Assembly (NCBI RefSeq): GCF_000956175.1
Contig: NZ_CP011070.1
Location: forward strand, 558,001-622,000
Length of the DNA stretch: 64,000 nt
Reading direction: 5' to 3'
Source: Nitrosopumilus adriaticus
GTDB taxonomy: Archaea; Thermoproteota; Nitrososphaeria; Nitrososphaerales; Nitrosopumilaceae
The position numbers and the translations under genes were made by a program. Below the pieces are notes generated by a model. It had not been told where the DNA came from, ran no database searches, and worked only from the letters and a program-made list of their open reading frames with translations. Positions 42,468 to 51,725 of this stretch are shown in pieces (positions within the stretch are counted from its first letter, which is position 1; each line of letters opens with the position of its first letter).

Positions 42468-44495
42468 GTGGCAGAAAATAATCTTATTCATGAGAGTAGT
42501 CCCTATTTGCTTCAACATGCACATAATCCCGTTGAATGGTATGGCTGGAATGAAACTGCATTAAAAAAAGCAAAAGATGAAAACAAACCAATTTTTCTGA
42601 GTATTGGGTATAGCTCATGCCATTGGTGTCATGTAATGGCACATGAGTCCTTTGAAAATGAAGATATTGCAAAATTCATGAATGAAAATTTTGTAAACAT
42701 CAAGGTTGATAGAGAAGAAAGACCTGACATTGATGATATTTATCAAAAAGTTTGTCAAATAGCAACTGGTCAAGGTGGTTGGCCTTTGAGTATTTTTCTT
42801 ACGCCTGATCAAAAGCCATTCTATGTTGGCACTTACTTCCCTGTTTTGGATTCTTATGGACGACCAGGATTTGGAAGTATTTGCAGACAGCTATCACAGG
42901 CATGGAAGGAAAAACCAAAAGACATTGAAAAATCAGCCGAAAAATTCCTTGATGCACTTCAAAAAACAGAAACAACTGCAGTTCATACAAAATTAGAACG
43001 ATCAATTCTAGATGAAGCTGCTATGAATTTATTTCAAATTGGTGATCCGACATATGGTGGATTTGGCTCTGCACCAAAGTTCCCAAATGCTGCAAATATT
43101 TCATTTCTATTTCGCTATGCAAAACTTTCAGGTCTATCGAAATTCAATGAGTTTTCCCTCAAAACACTCAAGAAAATGGCAAAGGGCGGAATTTTTGATC
43201 AAATAGGTGGTGGTTTTTCTAGATATTCTACAGATGCAAAGTGGCTTGTTCCTCATTTTGAAAAAATGCTTTATGACAATGCATTGGTATCTGTTAATTA
43301 TGCTGAGGCATATCAAATTACAAAAGATCCTTTTTATCTTGATGTGATGAAAAAAACACTTGATTTTGTATTACGTGAAATGACTTCTCCTGAAGGTGGA
43401 TTCTATTCTGCATATGATGCAGATTCTGAAGGTGTTGAAGGAAAATTCTATGTTTGGAAGAAAAGTGAAATTAAAGAAATTCTAGGTAACGATGCTGATC
43501 TATTTTGTCTTTACTTTGATGTCACTGATGGTGGCAATTGGGAAGGAAATAATATTCTGTGCAATAACCTTAATCTCTCAACTGTTGCATTTAATTTTGG
43601 AGTAACTGAGCAAAAAGCTCAAGAAATAATTAATTCATGTTCTGAAAAATTATTAAAAGTTCGTTCAACGCGAATTCCACCAGGCTTAGATGATAAAATT
43701 TTGGTCTCTTGGAATTCTTTGATGATTACGGCATTTGCGAAAGGATATCGTGTTACAAATGATACACGATATCTTGATGCTGCAAAAAACTGCATTTCTT
43801 TTATTGAAAATAATCTTTTTGAAAATGATAAATTATTACGTACTTATAAAAATGGATCCGCAAAAATTGATGGATATCTGGAAGATTATTCCTATTTTGT
43901 AAATGCACTACTGGATGTATTTGAAATTGAACCTGAAAAAAAATATCTTGATTTGGCTTTAAAATTGGGTGTTCATCTGGTAGATCATTTTTGGGATTCA
44001 GACACTAGCAGCTTCTTTATGACTTCTGATAATCACGAAAAATTAATTATTCGACCAAAGAGCAACTATGATTTGTCATTGCCCTCTGGAAACTCTGTTT
44101 CTGCTTTTGTAATGCTAAGATTATTTCATCTTTCTCAAAAACAGAATTTTCTAGAAATTTCAACAAAAATAATGGAATCTCAGGCACAGATGGCAGCAGA
44201 AAACCCTTTCGGATTTGGATATTTACTCAATACTATTTTTAACTATGTGCAGAAACCATTGGAAATAACAATTGTTAATACTGAAAATTACGAGTTATGT
44301 CATTCTATTGTAACTGATTATCTGCCTAATTCATTTATTGTAACTATTCAAAATTCTACACAATTGGATGGCTTATCTGATTTTCCATTTTTTGCTGGAA
44401 AAACTTTTGAGGATAAAACTACTATTTTTGTTTGTAAAGATTTTTCTTGCTCATTGCCATTACATACATTAGATGAAATAAATTCACATCTTTAG
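42468..44495 (+). CDS. YyaL/Spermatogenesis-associated 20 type protein (thioredoxin domain plus glycan-like toroid)
   Basis: The 675-residue protein opens with the conserved block [22 protein letters not shown] and a thioredoxin-like domain with [13 protein letters not shown]. The large remainder is an alpha/alpha toroid with the family stretches [28 protein letters not shown] and [11 protein letters not shown]. The family is widespread, but no reaction has been established. GTG start. Full length for the family. Confidence 0.88.
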   Translation: MAENNLIHESSPYLLQHAHNPVEWYGWNETALKKAKDENKPIFLSIGYSSCHWCHVMAHESFENEDIAKFMNENFVNIKVDREERPDIDDIYQKVCQIATGQGGWPLSIFLTPDQKPFYVGTYFPVLDSYGRPGFGSICRQLSQAWKEKPKDIEKSAEKFLDALQKTETTAVHTKLERSILDEAAMNLFQIGDPTYGGFGSAPKFPNAANISFLFRYAKLSGLSKFNEFSLKTLKKMAKGGIFDQIGGGFSRYSTDAKWLVPHFEKMLYDNALVSVNYAEAYQITKDPFYLDVMKKTLDFVLREMTSPEGGFYSAYDADSEGVEGKFYVWKKSEIKEILGNDADLFCLYFDVTDGGNWEGNNILCNNLNLSTVAFNFGVTEQKAQEIINSCSEKLLKVRSTRIPPGLDDKILVSWNSLMITAFAKGYRVTNDTRYLDAAKNCISFIENNLFENDKLLRTYKNGSAKIDGYLEDYSYFVNALLDVFEIEPEKKYLDLALKLGVHLVDHFWDSDTSSFFMTSDNHEKLIIRPKSNYDLSLPSGNSVSAFVMLRLFHLSQKQNFLEISTKIMESQAQMAAENPFGFGYLLNTIFNYVQKPLEITIVNTENYELCHSIVTDYLPNSFIVTIQNSTQLDGLSDFPFFAGKTFEDKTTIFVCKDFSCSLPLHTLDEINSHL

Positions 44496-44869
44496 ATTTT
44501 TTTTAAATTTACATCAATTGTACTTCCAACTTGAGGTCTTCCCATGTTATCGTATCTTGATTTTGGCATAGCTATTGTAATTTGTGTTTGTTGATATGAT
44601 TTTATATTGACTGTGGGTTGAGCTTGTAAAATAGCTTCAAGTAATGGCATTACTTGTTCTTTTGTTTCAGCATCAAGTCTTTTTGAAACATTTTCTATAA
44701 TCATTTGTTTTTGTGATATTGGTTCTGTTGAAACATTTTCTACTAGTGTTAATTGGATCATCTGCCCATTATCTACTATCTGTGTTATTTTGAATTCGTT
44801 TGTTGCTGACAATGATTTGTTTAGTATTTTTGATGATTTATCTTTACCGAATTGCAAAATATAGTGCAA
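44492..44869 (-). CDS. unknown protein overlapping a small membrane peptide gene
   Basis: Up to 125 residues from TTG at 44869, or about 121 from TTG at 44857. The middle resembles a soluble alpha/beta domain; nothing is recognised. The early part of the frame overlaps, in another frame, the end of the 30-residue peptide at 44844-44936, so translation may be coupled. Its stop overlaps the convergent YyaL gene by four bases. Confidence 0.55.
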   Translation of the reverse strand: MHYILQFGKDKSSKILNKSLSATNEFKITQIVDNGQMIQLTLVENVSTEPISQKQMIIENVSKRLDAETKEQVMPLLEAILQAQPTVNIKSYQQTQITIAMPKSRYDNMGRPQVGSTIDVNLKKI

Positions 44870-44936
44870 TTACTGCAGTTGCCACAGCTGCACTTACACC
44901 TAACCCGAAGATGATTTTACTACCGTCGACATTCAT
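44844..44936 (-). CDS. 30-residue single-pass membrane peptide
   Basis: A short frame starting MNVDGSKIIFGLG and ending ALYFAIR, with one hydrophobic helix and terminal Arg. It overlaps the start of the downstream gene by up to 26 bases, a pattern seen in coupled archaeal genes. Similar in style to the peptides at 9036-9116 and 45568-45675. Confidence 0.42.
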   Translation of the reverse strand: MNVDGSKIIFGLGVSAAVATAVIALYFAIR

Positions 44937-45065
44937 ATTTTTATTTTATTTATTCGGAATTAAACTGTACTGGTTTTTCTTTTTTCTGATTAACCCACTA
45001 ATGATTTCTACGTAAGTGTTTTAATAGAAAAATTCTATTTTTTATTATTACAAGCCAAAAAAACT

Positions 45066-45142
45066 GTGTCCATACCCTCTACGCGGAAACCCTTTCTAAC
45101 AGAGGAGTCACGAAAGAGTGCCTAATCAGGCACTCTTTCACA
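45066..45142 (+). ncRNA. candidate structured RNA with a perfect 12-base hairpin
   Basis: A relatively GC-rich island in an AT-rich gap. It can fold as CCTCT (45076-45080) with AGAGG (45101-45105) enclosing GAAA-CCC-TTTC, followed by a perfect hairpin GAAAGAGTGCCT-AATC-AGGCACTCTTTC (45112-45139). A TATA-like T/A run at 45037-45047 sits about 25 bases before its 5' side, after a palindrome AATAGAA-AAA-TTCTATT. The strand is inferred from that box. The hairpin could instead end the minus-strand gene whose stop is at 45152. Confidence 0.42.
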
Positions 45143-45151
45143 TCAATATTA

Positions 45152-45490
45152 CTATTCTTTGAAAATAGAATCTTCATTTCCATCTGCCTCTTTTTTATTG
45201 GTTTCAAATCTATGAGGTTCCAAAATAGATTTTTTGATTAGTGGGGCACGCTCTTTGATGATCTGATTGAATTCTTTCATATCTTCCAAACTTGGTGACT
45301 GTTGTTGATTTTGATATGCCTGTAAAAACCCTGAATAAACACATCCAGTAATAATGCCAAATGCAGTATCGGGAACAGATCCTATTTCTGGTACAAAATT
45401 CTCTGCAATTTGCCTATATGACTCAGATTCATTAATGTAATAGTCGATCAAACTATCGATAAAATCTTTGTTCTCTTTAGAAATTGTCAT
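45152..45490 (-). CDS. helical protein of unknown function
   Basis: The 112-residue protein is mostly helical with an acidic/basic C-terminal tail after residue 80. One Cys (GIITGCVYSG). No family recognised. A strong hairpin begins 13 bases downstream of its stop. Confidence 0.6.
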   Translation of the reverse strand: MTISKENKDFIDSLIDYYINESESYRQIAENFVPEIGSVPDTAFGIITGCVYSGFLQAYQNQQQSPSLEDMKEFNQIIKERAPLIKKSILEPHRFETNKKEADGNEDSIFKE

Positions 45491-45567
45491 GATTTTTTCT
45501 CTATTTCCTAGTTTATTTAATTGTCTTTGAATTGATTTTTCTCTATTTGCAAAATTACCTTAATTGA

Positions 45568-45675
45568 CTATCTGCCTGTGACGTAAGAAATATACAAAAT
45601 TGATGAGACAATTAGAGATGCAGATAGGATTAATGCTAACTCTTTTTTTGAAAAAACACTTGCTCTAAAACTCAT
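45568..45675 (-). CDS. 35-residue single-pass membrane peptide
   Basis: A short frame starting MSFRASVFSKKEL and ending YISYVTGR, with a basic N-terminal part and one membrane helix. It lies alone in the 300-base gap between 45490 and 45792 and is divergent from the gene at 45792. Without it this gap would be empty. Confidence 0.42.
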   Translation of the reverse strand: MSFRASVFSKKELALILSASLIVSSILYISYVTGR

Positions 45676-45791
45676 AATATCGCTGAAATGATTATGAATA
45701 AAGCCTTGAAAAACTACTCTGACTAAAATTTTAACAAATTGTACCAATTGTCTTTGATTAATCGTTTATTTATTCATAAATTATTTTTTAG

Positions 45792-46250
45792 ATGTTGTGG
45801 AAATTAGAATCTGACGAAGACTTTTTTCGAATATATGATTCAAAAAAAATGGTGGCAGGATACTTTGATCCAGACTATGGAAACATTTTCCCAAAAGCGA
45901 ACTCTGAAGAAATTATTTCATCCATGCTAAAAAATCATGATAAAATTTTAGGTGGTATTGTGATGGTCCCTCTAGTTAAATTTGGTTTATTTGATTCTGA
46001 TTTGGATACTGATATTTCTAAAGTAGAAGAAAATGTAACTAGGGTTAATGAGCATTTGCAAAAATGGAAGAATTTTTTATCTCAAACTAATAAAGAAAAG
46101 CACTCAATTAGAATATCCCATACAGATCAAGATATGCTTACAATAACTTTTGAAGTGAAGTTTTCAAAACCTACTCCTCTTGAAAAAAAACACCTAGCGG
46201 AAGAACTCTCTACGACTTTAGATTTGTTGCAGAAATTAGATTTGTTATGA
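45792..46250 (+). CDS. protein of unknown function
   Basis: The 152-residue soluble protein has an N-terminal beta-rich part (MLWKLESDEDFFRIYDSKK) and a helical C-terminal half. No motif is recognised. Its last 41 bases overlap the end of the convergent exported-protein gene, a longer overlap than elsewhere here. Confidence 0.6.
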   Translation: MLWKLESDEDFFRIYDSKKMVAGYFDPDYGNIFPKANSEEIISSMLKNHDKILGGIVMVPLVKFGLFDSDLDTDISKVEENVTRVNEHLQKWKNFLSQTNKEKHSIRISHTDQDMLTITFEVKFSKPTPLEKKHLAEELSTTLDLLQKLDLL

Positions 46251-46971
46251 TTTTACCTGAAAATCTCGTAATTCCAATATATGCTGATAGTGTTATTGCT
46301 AGTAAAACAAGTGTGCTTATGGGAAATTCTGGAACCGCTGCATACTCTTCTGATTCAGCAATCAATGTGTATTCTTTTATCTGACTATTTTGAATTTTAT
46401 CGGGAATTGTAACCAAAAAGAAGGCATTGTCATTTACCCCTAAATAGTCTGGTTCTGGATGGATTCTGGAGACTCCTGCCACATTTCCTTCAACATCATA
46501 AAGAGTTGCAATGATTGCTACCGTATTTGCTGTAATGTAGCCATTGTTCTTGACAACACCAGTAATGATTAGGTTATTGTGATTGTCTGTTGATAATTCT
46601 GATTCAGTAATATCTATCACCTGACTTTTTGGATGACTCAACTCATAATCTAAATTCAATGAATATGATTTAGTATCTTTTGCTTCATTACTTGGCAATA
46701 TCAGTTCAAATGGTCCCTTCATTCCTGGCATGATTGTATTTACTAAAGAATTCACTTCTTTTACTAAAATTTGATTTTTATTTTCATCAAATAATGTTAT
46801 TATCACATTGATTTGGCTTAGGGGGACCTTGAGATTATTTGTTATCTCCCCAACAACGTGGAGAGATTTGTCGTCTCCAATAAACTGCTGATCATTTTCA
46901 ATAAATACTTCTCCAAATACAGGTGTAATAATTCCTGTAATTAGAAATATGATGATAAAAACCTGTTCCAT
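46210..46971 (-). CDS. exported protein with PEFG-CTERM-like sorting signal
   Basis: Unknown function, 253 residues. A signal segment (3-20) precedes two beta-sandwich domains with the pattern VVGEITNNLKVPLSQINVIITLFD and ITGVVKNNGYITANTVAIIATLYD, like FxLYD-type modules. The C-terminus VPEFPISTLVLLAITLSAY followed by Arg/Lys residues matches the PEFG-CTERM signal processed by a thaumarchaeal archaeosortase. The protein is therefore probably processed and attached at the surface. Confidence 0.75.
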   Translation of the reverse strand: MEQVFIIIFLITGIITPVFGEVFIENDQQFIGDDKSLHVVGEITNNLKVPLSQINVIITLFDENKNQILVKEVNSLVNTIMPGMKGPFELILPSNEAKDTKSYSLNLDYELSHPKSQVIDITESELSTDNHNNLIITGVVKNNGYITANTVAIIATLYDVEGNVAGVSRIHPEPDYLGVNDNAFFLVTIPDKIQNSQIKEYTLIAESEEYAAVPEFPISTLVLLAITLSAYIGITRFSGKIITNLISATNLKS

Positions 46972-47137
46972 GTTTTGGTTTGTTTGAATTCTTTAAAGAA
47001 GTTTTATCTTTCATATCTTGTTCCTTTTTTGCCTACATGCATAATTGTGATAAATCAACTCAAGAGAGAATTATCTTAGAAAACTGGTCTTTTTAAAAAT
47101 CTTATTAATGAGAATCGAGTATAAACTATTAGAAAAT

Positions 47138-47395
47138 ATGGCTAAAATAAAAGTACGATCTGGTAGAGGAACAGGAACTATTGAAGTTGATGAGGATGCC
47201 AGTAAATGGTCAGGCTCTGATTTCAAAAAAATTCAAGCTGCAAGAAAAGAAGCCTCAAAAGACAAGTATGTAACTGTTGGAAGAGGAACTGGAAAAATAA
47301 AATTTGGTGATATTGCATCTACCAAAACCACTGACACAAAAGGCATGTGGGTTAGTTCTGGTAGAGGAACCGGAAGACGACAACTCAAAAAGTAA
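47138..47395 (+). CDS. small basic protein with three GRGTG repeats
   Basis: About 85 residues, unknown function. Three copies of the motif (S/V)GRGTG are followed by a hydrophobic or basic position (SGRGTGTIEV, VGRGTGKIKF, SGRGTGRRQL). The protein is Lys/Arg-rich, suggesting nucleic-acid binding. The ATG at 47138 is preferred over 47108 because a TATA-like TTTTTAAAAA at 47092-47101 would place transcription start after the first ATG. Confidence 0.65.
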   Translation: MAKIKVRSGRGTGTIEVDEDASKWSGSDFKKIQAARKEASKDKYVTVGRGTGKIKFGDIASTKTTDTKGMWVSSGRGTGRRQLKK

Positions 47396-47500
47396 ACTGA
47401 AAATTAAATTACAATTAATATTTTTTTAAGTAGCCTAAATAATTTTAGCATTAATTAATATGTAAATAAAAAAATAATAGAAAAAATGAAATTGTTGAGG

Positions 47501-47848
47501 TTACTTGAATGAGCGCACCTTTCGAACAACTTTGTTATGATCTAAGGAAGCAGTAGTAGTCACATACAAAATATGATTCTTTCCTGCAGGAATGACTATT
47601 CTCTTTACTTTGTCATATTCTGCAACAACATATTTGCATGCACCTAGTGTTTTCAATAGTTTTTTTCTTTGCTTCCAATCATATGCTGCAGCCTTCAATG
47701 ATGCCAAACTCTGCTTCTTTGTCACCAAAATGCTTACTTTCTTTGAACGTGCTGAATAAACCAGTTTTCCATTTAGATCGCATACAGTCACTACTCTAAC
47801 TGATGGACTAAGTTTCAATAGTTTTTCAACAGCCACTTCAATTTCCAT
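47501..47848 (-). CDS. roadblock/LC7-like small protein (paralogue of 8664-9029)
   Basis: The 115-residue protein has the motif DWKQRKKLLKTLGACKYVVAEYDKVKR and then NHILYVTT, shared with the 8664-9029 product. The N-terminal VVTVCDLNGKLVYSAR looks like the first strands of a roadblock-type domain; the fold is my inference. It is more basic than its paralogue. Function unknown. Confidence 0.65.
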   Translation of the reverse strand: MEIEVAVEKLLKLSPSVRVVTVCDLNGKLVYSARSKKVSILVTKKQSLASLKAAAYDWKQRKKLLKTLGACKYVVAEYDKVKRIVIPAGKNHILYVTTTASLDHNKVVRKVRSFK

Positions 47849-47937
47849 AATAATACCAAAACATTCTAGATGATAAAATTTACTAAAATATTTTTAAAAG
47901 ATTTCATTGTTTTGTGATGATAAAATTTTTTTCCTTA

Positions 47938-48627
47938 TTAGGGTAAATGTTCAATTTTCCATTTTTTGGCCTCATTTGTACAGTTGAACCATTCGATTTC
48001 TATCTGCTCTGAATCAAATTCTCCTAGCTCATTTCTAAATTGATTGTCGCATTGTTTTTTCATATTTTCAGAAATTTGTATTACTTTTTGTGTCAGTCCT
48101 GTTTGTGGTGCTTCAAATTTTTCTGGTTCATCATAGTTTTTGACACCCGTTTTAGCAGAATAAAATTCAACCAAGCCCAGCATCTCATATTCTAGTGATT
48201 CCTGAATTTGGGTATCTGAGCGAATTTTAGCTGATTCATCCCCTGTTTTTATCCATTTGATAAACTCTGTATCACTATCTAGTTGAGCCTGGGATGATAA
48301 TTTCAATAGCTCTACTGACCCCTTGAAAATCTCTGGAGGTGATAAATCATCATATTTAGAAATTATTACTTCAAAATCTTGTAAATGCTTTTCATAAAAT
48401 TCTAACAATTCTTCTTTTGTCATATCGCCTTCTTCCCATCGTGTTTTTTCAGAATAGAATTTTGTTTGCAATTCTTTAACCTCCTCTTGAATTTGTTCAA
48501 GCTCTATTCCGAATTGAAGACCTTTCTGTTTGGTTTGGTCTACAGAAAAATTGTATACTATAATAGCGCCAATTATTGTAACTGCTATTATCCCAATTGT
48601 GATATTTTGTATTTTCTTTTTCTTCAA
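47938..48627 (-). CDS. membrane-anchored coiled-coil protein
   Basis: Unknown function, 229 residues. A basic N-terminus (KKKKIQ) and one membrane helix (7-27) precede a long helical, acidic region likely to be outside the cell. Two Cys are near the C-terminus. Its ATG overlaps the stop of the 48624-48914 gene by four bases, so the two are an operon. Confidence 0.62.
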   Translation of the reverse strand: MKKKKIQNITIGIIAVTIIGAIIVYNFSVDQTKQKGLQFGIELEQIQEEVKELQTKFYSEKTRWEEGDMTKEELLEFYEKHLQDFEVIISKYDDLSPPEIFKGSVELLKLSSQAQLDSDTEFIKWIKTGDESAKIRSDTQIQESLEYEMLGLVEFYSAKTGVKNYDEPEKFEAPQTGLTQKVIQISENMKKQCDNQFRNELGEFDSEQIEIEWFNCTNEAKKWKIEHLP

Positions 48628-48914
48628 AGATAATCTATGTAATTCCCATCTTCATCTAACTTTAATTCTACTGTAAATTCTGTACCGCTGATAAACGAAT
48701 CATTTCTGGTTGTTCTAACTCTTCCAATAACTAATTCATATGGCCAAATCTCAACAACTATTGCCCCAACTTTGGCTTTTGGAGTTTCAGTAATCTCCAT
48801 ATCTTCTCGTTTAACTCCATGTCTTTCTAGCATATGGATGGCGTGATCTAATAGTGGTTTTGGATTATTATAATTTAATACCCAAACTGGAGCTTCATAA
48901 TCAATTTTTTGCAA
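48624..48914 (-). CDS. small protein of unknown function
   Basis: The 96-residue alpha/beta protein has the conserved-looking stretches WVLNYNNPKPLLDHAIHMLE and VVEIWPYELVIGRVRTTRND. No family recognised. It lies between a RAM-domain gene and the coiled-coil gene, probably in one transcript. Confidence 0.6.
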   Translation of the reverse strand: MQKIDYEAPVWVLNYNNPKPLLDHAIHMLERHGVKREDMEITETPKAKVGAIVVEIWPYELVIGRVRTTRNDSFISGTEFTVELKLDEDGNYIDYL

Positions 48915-48947
48915 TTTGAAACAATTCCAATATGACTCATATAACTA

Positions 48948-49181
48948 TTATTCGGGTTGAATGACATTTAGAGTCATAGTGCTTACAACTCTTGATAATT
49001 TTCTAATTTCTCCAATCACTTTTTCAAATTCATCTTGATTTTGTGTTTGCACTTCTGCAACTACATCATATGCTCCAAAAGTAAGGTATGCATTATTGAC
49101 ATCTTGCATGTGTTTTAATTCATCTACGATATATTCTTCAGCTCCTAGATCACAATTCAGTAAAATGAATCCTTTGTGCAT
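48948..49181 (-). CDS. stand-alone Lrp/AsnC ligand-binding (RAM) domain protein
   Basis: The 77-residue protein consists of the effector-binding domain only (VNNAYLTFGAYDVVAEVQT), with no DNA-binding part. Paralogue of 38534-38764. It may modulate a full Lrp regulator encoded elsewhere. It stands first in a three-gene group on the minus strand. Confidence 0.85.
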   Translation of the reverse strand: MHKGFILLNCDLGAEEYIVDELKHMQDVNNAYLTFGAYDVVAEVQTQNQDEFEKVIGEIRKLSRVVSTMTLNVIQPE

Positions 49182-49233
49182 TAGTATACCTAGTAATGAT
49201 TAGTGAAGTTCAGGTCTTTAAGTTTTACAGTGA

Positions 49234-50550
49234 TTACCATCTACTACGTCCGCCGTAGCTATTTTTATTATCATTGTCTCGATATCTCTTTCTTCCGCCT
49301 CTGTCGTCTCTGGGATTTCTATTTCTGTCTGATCCTCCATATCCTCCTGAACGGCCTCCTCTGGAATAATTGGATCTTGATTGGCCGCCATATCTTCTAG
49401 ATGGTGTCTGTCTTTTTAGCGGATCTGGAATGGATATTTGAATTCCCATCTCTTGATTTAAATCCCTTAGAGGAACTTTGATTTGTCTTTTAATGAGATT
49501 CCAATCTCCTACTGATGAATATGATACAAATGTAACAGCTTTACCAAGTGCCCCAGCTCTTGCAGTTCTTCCAATTCTATGGAAATATGCCATCTCTTGA
49601 TTTGGTACATCATAATTTACTACTAGTTCTACTCTTGGGACGTCAATGCCTCTTGATGCCACATCTGTTGCAACAAGAATGTCTGCTTTTCCACTTCTGA
49701 ATTTGCCCATGGACTGTTCTCTTCTATGTTGAGACATATCCCCTTCAATTGCAACTGCATTGTATTTTTCCTGATGGAGGAATTTTGCTACGTCTCTGGT
49801 TCTATATTTTGTTGAACAAAATACAATTGATTGACCTTTTGTTTTTTTGATAAAATCAATTAGATACTTGAATTTATCTCGGTCTTTTATTACTAAATAT
49901 GATTGATCAATTCCCTCTCCACTGAGATCATCGGCATCTAAAAGGAATTGTTTTGGATTGTTGAGATATTCTTCTGACAATCTTAGGATTTCAGTAGGCA
50001 TTGTTGCAGAAAACAATGACATAACTCTATCTTCTGGTGCTAAATCTAAGATAAATGAAATGTCATCTACGAATCCCATATCGAGCATTGTGTCTGCTTC
50101 ATCAAGAACAATGTGGGTTACATCTCTGAGTTCGATAGAACCTCTTTTTAGATGATCAATTAATCTACCTGGAGTTGCAACAACAATCTCTACCCCTCTA
50201 TGAAGAGCATCTAACTGAATTCCCATTCCTTGTCCTCCGTAAACTGTAGCTACTTTGATTCCTGTATACTTTCCAAATTTTTTAACTTCATCACTAATCT
50301 GCATTGCAAGTTCTCTTGTGGGGGCCATGATTAATCCCTGAATTCCATTTTTTGGTTGTATCTCTTGTAGCATTGCCAATGCAAATGCTGCAGTTTTTCC
50401 TGAACCTGTATGTGCTTGACCTACTACATCTCTTCCTGAAAGAAGTACGGGGATAACAGCCTCTTGAATTGGAAAAGCTTCATCAAAGTGTTGATCAGTA
50501 ATTCCCTTTAGTACTTCATCTTTTAATCCTAATTCTGTAAATTTTGTCAT
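49234..50550 (-). CDS. DEAD-box RNA helicase with Gly/Arg-rich tail
   Basis: The 438-residue protein has all helicase motifs: the Q motif region (FTELGLKDEVL), AHTGSGKTAAFA, PTRELA, VLDEADTMLD, SATMP, and HRIGRTARAG. The last 50 residues are rich in Gly, Arg, Ser and Tyr (SNYSRGGRSGGYGGSDRN), an RGG-type RNA-binding tail. It resembles the cold-induced DEAD helicases that unwind rRNA and mRNA. No operon partner. Confidence 0.93.
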   Translation of the reverse strand: MTKFTELGLKDEVLKGITDQHFDEAFPIQEAVIPVLLSGRDVVGQAHTGSGKTAAFALAMLQEIQPKNGIQGLIMAPTRELAMQISDEVKKFGKYTGIKVATVYGGQGMGIQLDALHRGVEIVVATPGRLIDHLKRGSIELRDVTHIVLDEADTMLDMGFVDDISFILDLAPEDRVMSLFSATMPTEILRLSEEYLNNPKQFLLDADDLSGEGIDQSYLVIKDRDKFKYLIDFIKKTKGQSIVFCSTKYRTRDVAKFLHQEKYNAVAIEGDMSQHRREQSMGKFRSGKADILVATDVASRGIDVPRVELVVNYDVPNQEMAYFHRIGRTARAGALGKAVTFVSYSSVGDWNLIKRQIKVPLRDLNQEMGIQISIPDPLKRQTPSRRYGGQSRSNYSRGGRSGGYGGSDRNRNPRDDRGGRKRYRDNDNKNSYGGRSRW

Positions 50551-50652
50551 TTTGTTTTCTTCTCTTAAGCAATGACGAAAAGCTCATTGCTTTGACGTCA
50601 TTATTCCGATAATTGTAATGACTTTGAAGGTGTAATAAACGCTTGTTATTAT

Positions 50653-51474
50653 TTACGCCTCTAACTGAGCATCAATAATTTTTTTAAAACTCTCAAATGG
50701 CTGTGCACCTTTAATCTCTACATATCCGATCTGATCATTTCCTACAAAAAATCCAGGTGTTCCTGAAACTCCATAATCTCTACCATCGTCGAGATCTTTT
50801 CTAATCTCTTCGATATATTTTCCACTAGTAAGACATGAATCAAATATTCCTTTATCCAATTGAATCTCTAATGCATAATTACTAAACAAAGAAAGTACAT
50901 CACTAGTTTCTAATTTGTTCCACTGATTTTGATTATCAAATAACATATCGTGCATTTCTCTGAACTTTCCTTGCTCATTTGCACATTCAGCTGCAACAGA
51001 CGCTGGTAGTGCATTTGGATGAATGCTCTGAATTGGGAAATCTCTAAAAACTAACTTTACTTTTCCTTTCTCAATGTATTCTTCAAGAATTAATGGAAGT
51101 GTTTGAATGTGGAATCTGGCACAAAATGGACACTGAAAATCTGAAAATTCTATTATTGTAATTGGCGCATCAGGATTTCCAATAATTGGGTCATTATCTG
51201 CTGAAATTTTTACTGTGGGTGTTGGTTGTTTTGTCGGTAATTGATTTTGTAGTAGTTTCAGTTCTAATTTGGCAATTGCATCATCTAGATCTTCTTCTGT
51301 AATTTGATTTGAGTTAAGTTCAGAGACATAAGAACCAGCAAAAAATGCCGCAATCCCAACTATGGTAATAAAACCGATTATTAATCCATTAAATGTTGAT
51401 TTTCTTACTAAACGATGATCATTATGATTTTGATTAGATTCCACATCCTCAGAACTCATTTTGATTAATGACAA
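50653..51474 (-). CDS. DsbA-like thiol-disulfide oxidoreductase, membrane-anchored
   Basis: The 273-residue protein has an N-terminal membrane segment (about 30-50) and a thioredoxin-fold domain with an inserted helical region. The active site is CPFC within EFSDFQCPFCARFH, and the cis-Pro loop is GTPGFFVGN. The domain faces outside and could make disulfides in exported proteins, many of which in this window carry Cys pairs. Confidence 0.9.
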   Translation of the reverse strand: MSLIKMSSEDVESNQNHNDHRLVRKSTFNGLIIGFITIVGIAAFFAGSYVSELNSNQITEEDLDDAIAKLELKLLQNQLPTKQPTPTVKISADNDPIIGNPDAPITIIEFSDFQCPFCARFHIQTLPLILEEYIEKGKVKLVFRDFPIQSIHPNALPASVAAECANEQGKFREMHDMLFDNQNQWNKLETSDVLSLFSNYALEIQLDKGIFDSCLTSGKYIEEIRKDLDDGRDYGVSGTPGFFVGNDQIGYVEIKGAQPFESFKKIIDAQLEA

Positions 51475-51531
51475 AATCCAGCATACTTATTCGTATTGCC
51501 AAATTTGGAATTAATTATAGAAATATGATAA

Positions 51532-51606
51532 AGCCAATGACGGGATCCGAACCCACGACCTGCTGATTACAAATCAGCTGCTCTAACCAGGCTGAGCTAC
51601 ATTGGC
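51532..51606 (-). tRNA. tRNA-Thr (anticodon TGT)
   Basis: A full cloverleaf: acceptor stem GCCAATG/CATTGGC, D stem GCTC/GAGC, anticodon stem GCTGA/TCAGC with loop TTTGTAA, T arm GTGGG-TTCGGAT-CCCGT. The anticodon is TGT (Thr). Discriminator base T. No intron, and no encoded CCA. Confidence 0.97.
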
Positions 51607-51703
51607 ACAAAGTAAAATGAAATTTTTCAGGTTTAAAATGTTACCAAGATTTAGTTGACTCCTCTATATCTTGATCCCTTTGTTTGACAGTCAATTTATA
51701 ATA

Positions 51704-51725
51704 ATGTCGTATTTTGATACGACAT
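51704..51725. promoter_or_regulatory. operator-like 22-base inverted repeat abutting a start codon
   Basis: ATGTCGTAT-TTTG-ATACGACAT is a perfect dyad with nine-base arms. It lies between a TATA-like TTTATAATA (about 51694-51702) and the ATG at 51726, the place where archaeal repressors block RNA polymerase. Confidence 0.55.

Noticed and set aside
44800-45015. Plus-strand 71-residue hydrophobic frame
   Set aside because: It is antisense to two minus-strand genes, and its hydrophobicity reflects T-rich sequence.
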